A stretch of 64,000 bases of DNA from Opitutaceae bacterium (lineage in GTDB: Bacteria; Verrucomicrobiota; Verrucomicrobiia; Opitutales; Opitutaceae), in the NCBI GenBank assembly GCA_026125215.1, contig JAHCLN010000001.1, positions 1 to 64,000 on the forward strand. The letters run 5' to 3'. Shown here piece by piece: positions 45,395 to 54,780 of the stretch. The notes under the pieces are model-generated. The model had not been told where the DNA came from. It saw nothing but the letters and a program-made list of their open reading frames with translations, and did not search any database. How positions within the stretch are numbered: the first letter of the stretch is position 1; each line of letters begins with the position of its first letter. Both the position numbers and the translations under genes were made by a program.

Positions 45395-46528
45395 ATGTCT
45401 CCAACCCTACCGGTTGTCCCAGCGGCCCGAGACTTTGATGGTCCGCCTCGGGTGGCCTGGCGGCTTTTGCTGCTGGTCTGGGCTGTGGCCATGGGCTTGC
45501 TGCTGTTTCAGGTGCTGACCATGTTGCCGCCCGGGCTCAGCGGGCGCCAGCAGGTCTGGGTAATGGGACAGCAGATCATGCGCGCGATTTATTGGGCGCT
45601 GCTGACCCCGCTGGTCCTGCGGCTGTTGTGGCGATGGCCGATGCGGGGCGCTTGGCGCTTCGCCCATGTGTTGGGGCACCTGGTGGCGGCGGTTTTTGGC
45701 ATGGCCCTGTTTGTTGGGGTGCGCGTGCCGGTTTTTAAGCTGCAGTTGGATCTGCCAGACCATCAGAGCATCTGGCTGATTACGATCGCGCGTATGCACC
45801 CGCGCAACCTTATCGATATTCCAATATACGCTGCGATTGTGTTTGTGGGCCTGGTGATCCGGTCTCACCGCCGTCGGCAATACTTGGAACTGGCGGCGGC
45901 GCAGTCGCGCGAGCAGGCGGCGTTGGCGGAGTTGCATGCGCTGCGACAGCAGGTGCAGCCACACTTCCTTTACAATTCGCTCAACGCCGTGGCCAACCTC
46001 GTGCGGGCCGGCCGGCAGGAGCAGGCCGTGCGCACGCTCGGCCATCTGGGGGCCATGCAGCGCCGCCTGGTGGAGGACAGCGGTCGGGCCGAACGCACCC
46101 TCGCGGAGGAAGTGGCTTTTCTGCGCGATTACCTGGCGGTGGAACAGATCAGGTTTGGCGATCGCCTGCGCACGGAATTGGAGCTGCCGGCACCGTTGCA
46201 GGCTGCGTGGGTGCCGGCCCTGATCTTGCAGCCCTTGGTGGAGAACGCTGTTAAGCACGCGGTGGCCCGCTGCGTCAACGGTGGGACCATCCGCTTGCAC
46301 GTCACCGCGGCAAACGGCCGGTTGCAGCTCGCGCTCACTAATGATCTACCGCTCGCGGAGCCGCAGCCGCCTACAGCCGGCACTGGCTCGGGTCTACGCC
46401 TTACACGTGAACGACTGAGTCGACACTTCGGCGACGCCGCGCGGCTTGACGTGGCACGCACACTGCGGACTTTCACGGTCACACTTAACCTGCCGCTACG
46501 ACTGGCGGCTATGTCCCATGCCGATTGA
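45395..46528 (+). CDS. LytS-type sensor histidine kinase, second pair
   Basis: 377 aa from the ATG at 45395 (MSPTLPVVPA); an upstream TTG is less likely. Four membrane segments (about 25-47, 70-90, 95-115, 135-160). Kinase core LRQQVQPHFLYNSLNAVANL with the phospho-His, LILQPLVENAVKHAVA and GSGLRLTRERLSRHFG. Composition is slightly less GC-rich than the first pair. It overlaps its regulator gene by 11 bp. Paralogous to the 41832 kinase but clearly diverged in the sensor part. Confidence 0.9.
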   Translation: MSPTLPVVPAARDFDGPPRVAWRLLLLVWAVAMGLLLFQVLTMLPPGLSGRQQVWVMGQQIMRAIYWALLTPLVLRLLWRWPMRGAWRFAHVLGHLVAAVFGMALFVGVRVPVFKLQLDLPDHQSIWLITIARMHPRNLIDIPIYAAIVFVGLVIRSHRRRQYLELAAAQSREQAALAELHALRQQVQPHFLYNSLNAVANLVRAGRQEQAVRTLGHLGAMQRRLVEDSGRAERTLAEEVAFLRDYLAVEQIRFGDRLRTELELPAPLQAAWVPALILQPLVENAVKHAVARCVNGGTIRLHVTAANGRLQLALTNDLPLAEPQPPTAGTGSGLRLTRERLSRHFGDAARLDVARTLRTFTVTLNLPLRLAAMSHAD

Positions 46529-47285
46529 CACGCTGATCATCGACGACGAACCCCTTGCCCGCGAGGGCCTGCGGCTGCTGCTGGCGGCGGATCCTGAGAT
46601 CCGGCTGGTCGGCGAGGCAGGGGACTCGCGGACTGCGAGCCGCCTTTTGCGGCAGCACCGGCCGGCCCTCATTTTTGTGGATGTGCAGATGCCGGACCGC
46701 AGCGGCGTCGAACTCGTCGCCGCGCTGGATCCGGTGGCCCGGCCGGTCGTGGTCTTTGTCACCGCGCACGAGGAGCACGCCCTGCGCGCATTCGACCTTC
46801 ATGCGACGGACTATCTCCTAAAGCCTTTTACCGACGAGCGTTTCCGGGAAGCGCTCTACCGTGCCAAGGCGGCTGTCGCCGGTCGTCGCGAACGGCGCGT
46901 AGAAGACCGCCTCGAGGACTTGGTCAAACATCTCGATGCCGCGCCGTCTGGAGCAGCGGCGCGCGCGCTGGTCGCATTTCGCAGCGGCGGTGAATACCAT
47001 GTCTTCCGCCCCGCCGAGATTCGTTGGGTTGAGGCGCAAGGCGATTACCTGAAGCTTCATGCCGAGTCGGGACCGCGGCTGGTGCGGGAAACCCTGCAGG
47101 ATTTCCTGCGGCGCCTGCCGGACGAGGGATTCGTCCGCGTGCACAAGTCCGCCATCGTCAATCTGGTTTGGATCAAGCGGCTCGAGCATGTGTGCGCCGG
47201 GGACTATTTGGTGGAGCTGCTCGATGGTGCGCGGGTGCGCGTGAGCCGGCAATACCGCGACGCGCTGCTGGCCCGGCTGGGCTGA
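46518..47285 (+). CDS. LytTR response regulator, second pair
   Basis: 255 aa from the ATG at 46518 (MPIDTLIIDDEPLAREGL). Receiver with IIDDEP, phospho-Asp in IFVDVQMPD, Thr in FVTAHEEHA and Lys in YLLKPFT. The LytTR domain contains WVEAQGDYLKLHA and RVHKSAIVNLVWIKRLE. It lies directly before a TonB-dependent receptor gene, which it may control. Confidence 0.92.
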   Translation: MPIDTLIIDDEPLAREGLRLLLAADPEIRLVGEAGDSRTASRLLRQHRPALIFVDVQMPDRSGVELVAALDPVARPVVVFVTAHEEHALRAFDLHATDYLLKPFTDERFREALYRAKAAVAGRRERRVEDRLEDLVKHLDAAPSGAAARALVAFRSGGEYHVFRPAEIRWVEAQGDYLKLHAESGPRLVRETLQDFLRRLPDEGFVRVHKSAIVNLVWIKRLEHVCAGDYLVELLDGARVRVSRQYRDALLARLG

Positions 47286-47415
47286 ACGACGGTAGGCGCG
47301 GGTGGGCGCACTATAGGACGCCTCATCGCCAAGCGGTTGGCGTGAGGGCGTGTGGGGGGCTGCTTATGTCAAAACGCGGATTCACCGCGCACCGAACACC
47401 AAACCGATCCACCCT

Positions 47416-50181
47416 ATGAACCTGACTGACCTCCTCACGATCCGCGACGCGGGTCGGCGCGGCCTGCCCACTTGGGCGGTCGCTTGTCTGCTGCTTGTCA
47501 CGGGCCTCACCGCCCAGACCAATCCTGAGCGGGTTGACGACGAAGAGACCGTGACATTGGAAAAGTTCACTGTCACCGGTTCCCTCATTCCAATAGCGGC
47601 CGACACACCGGCCATACCCGTCTCGGTCATCTCTGCGCTCGACATCCGGCAATCCGGCGTAGCCGGGGACCTCTTGCAGGTTCTCAAGAAGACCGAACCG
47701 TTCTTCTATGGTGCGAACAACATCGGTTCTGAGAACGGTAACATCGGTTCCGGTGCTTCCATCGGTGGCTCGGCTGTGGCGCTGCGCAACCGAGCCACGC
47801 TTGTCCTGATCAACGGTCGGCGCGCCGCCGTCTCCCCGGTTACTGCCTCCGGCGGGGCCACCTTTGTGGATGTGAGCCTCATCCCCGTCTCAGCAGTCGA
47901 GCGCATCGAGGTGCTTTCAGACGGCGCCTCTGCCACCTACGGATCGGATGCTGTATCCGGTGTGGTCAACGTTATTCTCAAGACCAACTACCGTGGTGCG
48001 GAAATCGGCGGTCGCTACGGCTTCAGTCCCAATGACGGCGACTACGCGGAGCGCAGCTACCATGGCGTGTTTGGTGCAGGCACCGACAAGACCCAGATTA
48101 CCCTTTCCACCGAGTGGAAGCGTAGCGACCCGCTGATCCAGAAGGACCGGCCTTTTTCTACGCCGGTCTTTGTCTCCCCGACCTTTGCCGGCTCGGTTAA
48201 CATCGGGAATGATTTTTACTTGCTTAACCCGAGCCTCAATGCGCCTCCGGCTAACCTCAATCTGACACCTTCGGAGCTGGTCGTCCAAGGCATTTACCAG
48301 GGGCCGATGGGGCAGGGTGACATCCAAAACTTCTTCGATGTGTCCCAGTATCCGACAATGCTCATCGACGCCCAGCGCCGTAGTATTGTGGCCGCCATCG
48401 ATCACCGGTTCACCGACACAATCTCACTCTTCGGGGATTATATCTTTACCACCACACGCACCAAGTCCGTGCTCAACGCGCAGCCGTTGGCGCTGGCGGC
48501 GGCCGCGACCAACCCGAACAATCCCTTTAACGGCACCGTCATCGCCCGCAACCGCCTGCTGCCCTTTCCGCGTATCTTCGACACCGAAAACTTCGCCCAG
48601 CGTGGCGTGGTCGGGGCCAAGGGCGCGCTAAATGAAAAGTGGGCCTTTGAGGCTGCGGCCAATTTCAACCGCACTGTTACCAAACTGCGCACATTCAACC
48701 TCATCGACGCGGCGGCCTACACGGCAGCGATTAACAATCTCACCTTCAACCCATTCGCCCGCACCCAGGCTCCAGGCGTAGTCGAGAGCTTCGTGGGCGT
48801 TAGCTTCCGCGATTATGTGAGCGAGCTGATCGGCTTCGATCTGCGTGTGACCGGCGAACTGCTTGATCTCCCCGGCGGACCCCTCACCGCCGCTTTCGGG
48901 GCGGATACCCGGCGCGAGGCGCTCGACTTTAAGAATGACCGCTTCGACTCGGCCGGCGGCTGGCTTGGTGCCACTCCTCGGCAGCCCTACGCGGCTACCT
49001 CCACAACTGATGGATTCTTTGCAGAGTTTCGCGTGCCGGTCTTCGACCGGGCTAACGCCATCTCCGGATTTCACCGGCTCGAGCTCTCGATTGCCGCGCG
49101 CAAGGAACTCTACAATCTCACCACCGACCCTTTTGTGCCCAAATACAGCCTGCGCTGGCTGCCCTTCAGCGACGAGTTTGCGCTTCGCGGCACTGTCTCC
49201 GAGTCGTTTAGTGCGCCTACGCTGTTCAGTCTTACCGGCCCTGTCGCCGTGGGATTTAGCGCGCAAACGAACATCTTCCGCTTCGACTACAATGGCAACC
49301 CCCTCAACGTGCAGACTGGTCCGCGCCAGTATCGCACCCAGTCCGGCTCCAACCCCAATCTGCGGCCATCGGAGTCCCGCAACTGGACGGCGGGCGTCGT
49401 GTGGTCGCCAGCCGGCAAGCTGCGTGGCTTGGAACTCTCGGTGGACTGGTTTGAAGTGGATGAGCGCGACCTGATCGGCAACATCCCCGTGGGTATAATC
49501 ATCAACTCGGTCGAGCAGCTCGGCCCGGCCTCGCCCTACGCTTCGCAGGTGCGCTTCGGCGTGAGCCAAGCAGGCGAGACCTACTTTGGCACCGGCACAC
49601 CGGTCACCACCCCCGGACAGATGTCGGATCGGGCTTCGGATTCGGTGTGGATTACTAATCAATTCACCAACATTGCCGGGGTCTGGCAATCTGGCGCCGA
49701 CCTCAAGGTTGGCTACAGCCACGACACCGGATCTTGGGGAGCGCTGAGCGGCCGGCTGTCTCTGATTTACCTCAACGAATATTTTATTCAAACACTTCCA
49801 ACCTCCGCCCCATTTGATTTTGCGGGTTCATATTCGGGCACGAGCCTATACCCGCGCTGGCGGGCATTTTTAAACTTGGGCTGGCGCTATAAGGGCTGGA
49901 CTGTGGGTCTGAACGGCTCCTTTGTGCCGGGCCTAGACGATGTCGCCTCTCCTGGCACCCCGCGGGTGGCATCTTACCGTGCCTTTGATGCCCGCGTGGG
50001 CTACGACTTCGGGGGGTCGGCCAACCGTTGGCTGGCCGGGCTCTCGCTCAATCTTGGTGTGAACAACGCCTTCAACAAGTTCCCGCCTTTCATCGCGTCG
50101 GAGGCGGACCAGCAGGCCGACATCAATTCCTACGATCCCATCGGCCGATTCCTCTACGTCGAGGCGAATTACAAGTTCTGA
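47416..50181 (+). CDS. TonB-dependent outer-membrane receptor
   Basis: 921 aa from the ATG at 47416 (MNLTDLLTIRDAGRRGL) with a signal peptide. The TonB box-like region precedes LEKFTVTGSLIP. Plug domain with RNRATLVLINGRR, VERIEVLSDGASATYGSDAVSGVVNVILKTNY, then a 22-strand barrel ending FLYVEANYKF. FTVTGSLIP and a C-terminal Phe are standard for the Opitutaceae-type receptors that take up large nutrients, possibly carbohydrates. A terminator follows. Composition of this and the neighbouring pair is slightly lower in GC, so it may be acquired. Confidence 0.94.
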   Translation: MNLTDLLTIRDAGRRGLPTWAVACLLLVTGLTAQTNPERVDDEETVTLEKFTVTGSLIPIAADTPAIPVSVISALDIRQSGVAGDLLQVLKKTEPFFYGANNIGSENGNIGSGASIGGSAVALRNRATLVLINGRRAAVSPVTASGGATFVDVSLIPVSAVERIEVLSDGASATYGSDAVSGVVNVILKTNYRGAEIGGRYGFSPNDGDYAERSYHGVFGAGTDKTQITLSTEWKRSDPLIQKDRPFSTPVFVSPTFAGSVNIGNDFYLLNPSLNAPPANLNLTPSELVVQGIYQGPMGQGDIQNFFDVSQYPTMLIDAQRRSIVAAIDHRFTDTISLFGDYIFTTTRTKSVLNAQPLALAAAATNPNNPFNGTVIARNRLLPFPRIFDTENFAQRGVVGAKGALNEKWAFEAAANFNRTVTKLRTFNLIDAAAYTAAINNLTFNPFARTQAPGVVESFVGVSFRDYVSELIGFDLRVTGELLDLPGGPLTAAFGADTRREALDFKNDRFDSAGGWLGATPRQPYAATSTTDGFFAEFRVPVFDRANAISGFHRLELSIAARKELYNLTTDPFVPKYSLRWLPFSDEFALRGTVSESFSAPTLFSLTGPVAVGFSAQTNIFRFDYNGNPLNVQTGPRQYRTQSGSNPNLRPSESRNWTAGVVWSPAGKLRGLELSVDWFEVDERDLIGNIPVGIIINSVEQLGPASPYASQVRFGVSQAGETYFGTGTPVTTPGQMSDRASDSVWITNQFTNIAGVWQSGADLKVGYSHDTGSWGALSGRLSLIYLNEYFIQTLPTSAPFDFAGSYSGTSLYPRWRAFLNLGWRYKGWTVGLNGSFVPGLDDVASPGTPRVASYRAFDARVGYDFGGSANRWLAGLSLNLGVNNAFNKFPPFIASEADQQADINSYDPIGRFLYVEANYKF

Positions 50182-50203
50182 GCAGGCAGTTGCGACCTTT
50201 CCA

Positions 50204-50232
50204 AGCCGGGCTCCTCGGGAGCCCGGCTTTTG
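50204..50232 (+). terminator. intrinsic terminator after the TonB-dependent receptor
   Basis: AGCCGGGCTC (50204-50213) pairs with GAGCCCGGCT (50219-50228) around CTCGG, followed by TTTTGTTT. Confidence 0.88.
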
Positions 50233-50456
50233 TTTCCACCTATCCCCCGGTCCCGCCGTTCATCCAAGTTTGGTGTAACTTTTCTCCCATCGCTGTGTTG
50301 TGGGTTCATGTGCGCTCCTTGCTGGCACCTGTCACGTCTTGCCGCTCTCTGGCTGCGATTTATCGTCGCTGGACAGCGTTTGGTCGCAAACCGGTTTTCA
50401 GCTCCGCGGACACCGTTAGTTGTCAGCACCGTTAGTAGTTATCAGTTGTTGTGTTG

Positions 50457-50491
50457 TGGAGGGGCCGTTGTGGGCCCCTCCACGTTTTTTT
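50457..50491 (+). terminator. intrinsic terminator lying before the macA-like gene
   Basis: GGAGGGGCC (50458-50466) pairs with GGCCCCTCC (50473-50481), followed by ACGTTTTTTT. It is 78 bp upstream of the macA-like start and about 225 bp after the receptor terminator. The stretch 50233-50456 has no recognisable gene, so it may be the end of a small RNA or an attenuator. Confidence 0.75.
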
Positions 50492-50568
50492 GGCGCGGCC
50501 CGGCTGGCTGCTTGCCAACGCGGTGCTGAATCCGAAGCCTCCCCGTTTTGAACCCAGCATCGCGTCCC

Positions 50569-51930
50569 ATGAACCAAGCCAATCCCTCCGCCGCCGCGCC
50601 CCGCAAGAAATCCAAGCTGAAATGGATCATCATCGGCGGCACCGCCTTCTTCGTCGTGCTCGTCGCCGTCGGCGTGGCCACCAACCGCAACAAGGACCGC
50701 GGCATCGCGGTCACCACCGAGAAGGCGGTCGTCAGGACGATCACCCAGATCGTCACCGCCACCGGCAAGATCCAGCCCGAGGTCGAGGTGAAGATCTCCC
50801 CCGAGGTCGCCGGTGAAATCATCGAGTTGCCCGTGAAGGAGGGCCAGGCGGTGCGGCGGGGCGACCTGCTCGTGCGCATCAAGCCGGACTTCTACCAGGC
50901 CCAGTTGGAGCAGCAGGAGGCCGCGCTCAGCTCCGCCCGCGCCGCCAGCCTCCTCAGCCAGGCCCGGCTCACCAAGGCCGAGCAGGATTTCCGTCAGGCC
51001 CAGGACCTCTACGCGAAGAAGCTGCTTTCCGACGCCGACTTCCTCAACGCCAAGACCAATTTCGAGGTGGCCGGCGCCGATTTTGCCTCCTCGCAGGCCC
51101 AGATCCGCCGCGCCGAGGGCTCGCTCAGCCAGGCCGCCGACCAGCTCAGCAAGACCGCGATCTATGCGCCGATGGACGGCACCGTGAGCTCGCTCTCCAG
51201 CGAGGTGGGCGAGCGCGTGGTGGGCACCGGCCAGTTTGCCGGCACCGAGATCATGCGCGTGGCCAACCTCGACAGCATGGAGGTCCGCGTGAAGGTGAAC
51301 GAGAACGACATCGTCAACGTCAAGGCCGGCAACGCCGCGCGCATCACCATCGACGCCTTCCCCGGCCGGCGTTTCGCGGGCGACGTCAAGGAGATCGCCT
51401 CCGCCGCGCTCACGACCGGCATGAACACCCAGGAGGAAGTCACCAATTTCGAGGTCCGCGTCCGCATCCTCGACAAGGATGCCCGCATCCGGCCCGGCAT
51501 GAGCGCCAACACCGACATCGAGACCCAGACCGTGGAAAACGTCATCGCGGTGCCCATCCAGGCGGTGACCGTGCGCTCGCGCGAGGGCGACAAGACCATC
51601 GAGCAACTCGCCCAGGACCGGGAAAAGAAGGCCCGCGAAACCAAGGGCGAGGGCGCCGCCGCGGCCATCAACGAGCGCCAGCAGCGCGAGGACGAGCGGG
51701 CCGACCGCGCCGCGCTCCAGCGCGTGGTGTTCGTGCGCGACGGCTCCAAGGTCAAGCAGGTGCCAGTCGAGACCGGCATCGCCGACTCCACGCACATGGA
51801 AATCAAGTCCGGCCTCAGCGAGGGCGACGAGGTGGTGAGCGGCAGCTTCAGCGTCATCACCCGCACCCTCAAGGACGGTTCGGCCATCCGCATCGAGCGT
51901 CCGCGCGGCGGCGACCAGGCCAAGAAATAA
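50569..51930 (+). CDS. macA: MacA-like periplasmic adaptor (HlyD/RND membrane fusion protein)
   Basis: 453 aa from the ATG at 50569 ([18 protein letters not shown]); an upstream TTG seems less likely. One N-terminal membrane segment ([19 protein letters not shown]), lipoyl half-motifs around [22 protein letters not shown], a long coiled coil (about 110-195), the second lipoyl part [20 protein letters not shown], and beta-barrel and membrane-proximal domains. The insert at about 345-385 is Glu/Arg/Ala-rich and coiled, longer than usual. It feeds the MacB-type transporter encoded downstream. Confidence 0.93.
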   Translation: MNQANPSAAAPRKKSKLKWIIIGGTAFFVVLVAVGVATNRNKDRGIAVTTEKAVVRTITQIVTATGKIQPEVEVKISPEVAGEIIELPVKEGQAVRRGDLLVRIKPDFYQAQLEQQEAALSSARAASLLSQARLTKAEQDFRQAQDLYAKKLLSDADFLNAKTNFEVAGADFASSQAQIRRAEGSLSQAADQLSKTAIYAPMDGTVSSLSSEVGERVVGTGQFAGTEIMRVANLDSMEVRVKVNENDIVNVKAGNAARITIDAFPGRRFAGDVKEIASAALTTGMNTQEEVTNFEVRVRILDKDARIRPGMSANTDIETQTVENVIAVPIQAVTVRSREGDKTIEQLAQDREKKARETKGEGAAAAINERQQREDERADRAALQRVVFVRDGSKVKQVPVETGIADSTHMEIKSGLSEGDEVVSGSFSVITRTLKDGSAIRIERPRGGDQAKK

Positions 51931-51935
51931 CCGCC

Positions 51936-52673
51936 ATGACGCCGCCCGCCCCCGCCGCGGCCACGCCGCGGACCCTGCGCCCGCCCGGCCCCCTCGTCAT
52001 CGAGATCGAGGGCGTCACCAAGCTCTACAAGATGGGCGCCGAGACCATCCACGCCCTGCGGGGCGTGGACCTGCGGATCCGCCGCAACGAATACCTCGCC
52101 ATCATGGGCCCGTCGGGCTCCGGCAAGTCCACCCTCATGAACATGCTGGGCTGCCTCGATACGCCCACCGCCGGCCGCTACGAGTTTGCCGGCAAGAACG
52201 TCGCCGGCATGGACGACGACGAGCTGGCCGACATCCGCAACCGCGAGATCGGCTTTGTCTTCCAGAGTTTCAATCTCCTGCCGCGGTCCGACGCGCTGCA
52301 CAACGTCGAGCTGCCGCTCATCTACGGCGGCGTGCCCGCCGCCGAGCGCCACGAACGCGCCCGCACCGCGTTGGAGAACGTGGGCCTGGGCGACCGCGTG
52401 CACCACCGGCCGAACGAGCTTTCCGGCGGCCAGCGCCAGCGCGTGGCCATCGCCCGCGCCCTGGTCAACCGGCCCTCCATCATCCTGGCCGACGAGCCCA
52501 CCGGCGCGCTCGATACGAAGACCGGCATCGAAATCATGGCCCTCTTCGAGCAGCTTTACGAGCAGGGCAACACCCTCATCATCGTCACGCACGAGGAGGA
52601 CGTGGCCCGCCACGCCCGCCGCATCGTCCGCCTGCGCGACGGCCTGATCGAGTCGGATGCGACCGCATCCTGA
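51936..52673 (+). CDS. MacB-like ABC ATPase
   Basis: 245 aa, stand-alone nucleotide-binding protein. Walker [20 protein letters not shown], signature [16 protein letters not shown], Walker [13 protein letters not shown] and [13 protein letters not shown]. In E. coli MacB is one fused polypeptide; here ATPase and permease are separate. An inserted element begins at the TGA stop (its left arm starts at 52672). Confidence 0.92.
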   Translation: MTPPAPAAATPRTLRPPGPLVIEIEGVTKLYKMGAETIHALRGVDLRIRRNEYLAIMGPSGSGKSTLMNMLGCLDTPTAGRYEFAGKNVAGMDDDELADIRNREIGFVFQSFNLLPRSDALHNVELPLIYGGVPAAERHERARTALENVGLGDRVHHRPNELSGGQRQRVAIARALVNRPSIILADEPTGALDTKTGIEIMALFEQLYEQGNTLIIVTHEEDVARHARRIVRLRDGLIESDATAS

Positions 52674-53096
52674 TTTTCGATTTTGGATTCTGGATTTTCG
52701 ATTTCCGTCATGACTGAAAAGGAGCTCAAACAACGGACGAAGGCATTTGCGCTGCGAATGCTGAAGTTGATTGATTCCCTGCCGGAAACGCGATCCGGGC
52801 GCGTGTTGGCCGGGCAGTTGGGACGCTCGGGCACATCGGTCGGGGCGAATTATCGGGCCGCTTGCCGCTCACGTTCCACGGCAGAGATGATTTCCAAGTT
52901 GGCGGTGGTGGAGGAAGAGGCCGACGAATCGGCCTTCTGGTTGGAATTGGTGACGGAGCACGGCCTGATGACCCCGGCTCAAACCGCGCCGCTGAGCCGG
53001 GAAGCGGAGGAACTTACGGCCATCATGGTGGCGTCCCGGCGGACGCTGGCGCGCCGCGGGTTCCAATCGAAAATCGGGAATCAAAAATCGAAAATC
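52672..53096 (+). mobile_element. 425-bp inverted-repeat element carrying a four-helix-bundle gene, copy 1
   Basis: Left arm 52672-52704 and right arm 53065-53096 are inverted copies made of 7-base iterations (GATTTTC, GATTTTG, GATTCTG, GATTTTC...). The element starts in the ATPase stop codon and ends 2 bp before the GTG start of the permease. It carries one gene and no transposase. The second copy at 54356-54780 has exactly the same length. Confidence 0.78.
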
Positions 53097-53102
53097 CCGT
53101 GA
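52710..53102 (+). CDS. four-helix-bundle protein (S23 / rRNA-intervening-sequence family), copy 1
   Basis: 130 aa from the ATG at 52710 (MTEKELKQRTKAFALRML). Four amphipathic helices with LAGQLGRSGTSVGANYRAACRS, AEMISKLAVVEEEADESAFWLEL and AEELTAIMVASRRTLAR, the hallmarks of the TIGR02436-type family related to proteins encoded in 23S rRNA intervening sequences. The last residues (QSKIGNQKSKIP) are translated from the right repeat arm. The TGA stop overlaps the permease GTG, so translation of the host operon remains coupled. It differs from copy 2 at 6 of 130 residues. Confidence 0.92.
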   Translation: MTEKELKQRTKAFALRMLKLIDSLPETRSGRVLAGQLGRSGTSVGANYRAACRSRSTAEMISKLAVVEEEADESAFWLELVTEHGLMTPAQTAPLSREAEELTAIMVASRRTLARRGFQSKIGNQKSKIP

Positions 53103-54346
53103 GGCGCATTCTCTACGAGTTCAACGAGTCGGTGCGCATCGCGGCATCGCAGATCCGCGCGAACAAGATGCGCTCGGCGCTCACCGCCCTCGGCGTGGTC
53201 ATCGGCATCGTGGCCGTCACGCTCATGGGCACCGCGATCAAGGGCATCGACGTCGGCGTGGACCGCAGCATGGCCGGCTTCGGCGACGACGTGCTCTACG
53301 TGGGCAAGTGGCCGTGGCGCGACGTCGACGACTGGTGGAACTACCGCAACCGCCGGCCCATCCAAACCACCTACGCGGCGCAGATCAACCAGTGGATCGC
53401 CGCCCACCCCGACGGGCCGCTCAAGCTGGCGGTGCCCACGGCCAACCGCGCGAGCAACATCGTGCGCGGGGAATACCGGGTGAACAACATCTGGACCCTC
53501 GGCACCTCGGCCGACTACCCGCGCATGTCGAAGTCCGACATGAAGGAGGGCCGCTTCTTCAGCGAGTTCGAGGCCCAGTCCGGCCGCAATGTGATCGTGC
53601 TCGGGTTCGACGTGGCCGACGCGCTTTTTCCCAACGAGTCCCCGATGGGCAAGACCGTGCGCATCCAGGGCCAGAGCTTCGAGGTCATCGGCGTCGCGGC
53701 CAAGCAGGGCAGTTTTCTCGGGCTGTTCAGCTGGGATTCGATGGTGGCCATGCCGCTGACGACCTTCCGCCGCTATTTTTCATCGCGGGATGACGGCGAA
53801 ATCCGCGTGCAATACGACGGCACCCGCATGGCCGCGGCCAAGGACGAACTGCGCGGGCTGATGCGCCGCATCCGCCAACTCGGTCCCGAGCAGCGCGACG
53901 ACTTTGAAATCAACGAACAGGGCACCATCCGCGAGCAGCTCGACCCCATCAAGAACGGCATCGCGCTGGCCGGCCTGTTCATCACGGGGCTGGCGCTCTT
54001 CGTCGGCGCCATCGGCATCATGAACATCACCTATGTGAGCGTGAAGGAGCGCACCCGCGAAATCGGCACCCGCAAGGCGCTCGGCGCGCGCCGCCGCACC
54101 ATCCTCCTGCAGTTCCTCATCGAGGCCGTGTGCATCTGCTTCATCGGCGGCCTGGCGGGCCTCGGGCTGGCTGGCGGCCTGTCCGCGGCGGTCGGCGCCA
54201 TGGCGCCCTCGTTCCCGCTCGTTTTTTCCGGCGGCCTGGTGGTCACCGGCCTGGTGATCTCGGTGCTGACCGGCGTCTTCAGCGGCTTCGCTCCCGCCTG
54301 GCAGGCCAGCAAACTCGATCCGGTGGAAGCTTTGCGCTATGAGTAG
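53099..54346 (+). CDS. MacB-like FtsX permease, first of two
   Basis: 415 aa from the GTG at 53099, which overlaps the four-helix-bundle stop. Membrane helix about 25-48 (MRSALTALGVVIGIVAVTLM), a periplasmic MacB core domain of about 220 residues with NVIVLGFDVADALFPNESPMGKTVRI, then three helices (about 285-305, 330-360, 375-400) and the typical end ASKLDPVEALRYE. It forms a transporter with the upstream ATPase and adaptor. The last codons lie in a perfect 11-bp palindrome (54329-54354) and use codons less GC-rich than the rest. Confidence 0.92.
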   Translation: MRRILYEFNESVRIAASQIRANKMRSALTALGVVIGIVAVTLMGTAIKGIDVGVDRSMAGFGDDVLYVGKWPWRDVDDWWNYRNRRPIQTTYAAQINQWIAAHPDGPLKLAVPTANRASNIVRGEYRVNNIWTLGTSADYPRMSKSDMKEGRFFSEFEAQSGRNVIVLGFDVADALFPNESPMGKTVRIQGQSFEVIGVAAKQGSFLGLFSWDSMVAMPLTTFRRYFSSRDDGEIRVQYDGTRMAAAKDELRGLMRRIRQLGPEQRDDFEINEQGTIREQLDPIKNGIALAGLFITGLALFVGAIGIMNITYVSVKERTREIGTRKALGARRRTILLQFLIEAVCICFIGGLAGLGLAGGLSAAVGAMAPSFPLVFSGGLVVTGLVISVLTGVFSGFAPAWQASKLDPVEALRYE

Positions 54347-54354
54347 CGCAAAGC
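54329..54354. repeat. perfect 11-bp palindrome across the permease stop codon
   Basis: GCTTTGCGCTA (54329-54339), loop TGAG, TAGCGCAAAGC (54344-54354). It includes the final codons and the TAG stop and abuts the left arm of the second four-helix-bundle element. There is no T-run, so it is not an obvious terminator. Confidence 0.85.
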
Positions 54355-54355
54355 T

Positions 54356-54780
54356 GATTTTCGATTTTGGATTCTGGATTTTCGATTTCCGTCATGACTG
54401 AGAAGGAACTCAAACAACGGACGAAGGCATTCGCGCTGCGAATGCTGAAGTTGATTGATGCCCTGCCGGAAACGCGTTCCGGGCGTGTGTTGGCCGGGCA
54501 GTTGGGTCGCTCGGGGACATCGGTGGGGGCCAATTATCGCGCCGCCTGCCGCTCACGTTCCACGGCGGAGATGATTTCCAAATTGGCGGTGGTGGAGGAA
54601 GAGGCGGATGAATCGGCCTTCTGGTTGGAGTTGGTGACGGCGCACGGCCTGATGAGCCCTGCTCAAACCGCGCCGCTGAGCCGGGAAGCGGAAGAACTTA
54701 CGGCCATCATGGTGGCGTCCCGGCGGACGTTGGCGCGCCGCGGGCTTCAATCGAAAATCGAGAATCAAAAATCGAAAATC
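54356..54780 (+). mobile_element. 425-bp inverted-repeat element carrying a four-helix-bundle gene, copy 2
   Basis: Left arm 54356-54388 is identical to the left arm of copy 1; right arm 54749-54780 differs from that of copy 1 at one or two positions. It lies between two permease genes and ends 2 bp before the ATG of the second, preserving the ATGA overlap. Confidence 0.78.

Noticed and set aside
50308-50530. Possible small protein gene before the macA-like gene
   Set aside because: Frame runs through a strong terminator and has no recognisable motif or ribosome-binding site.
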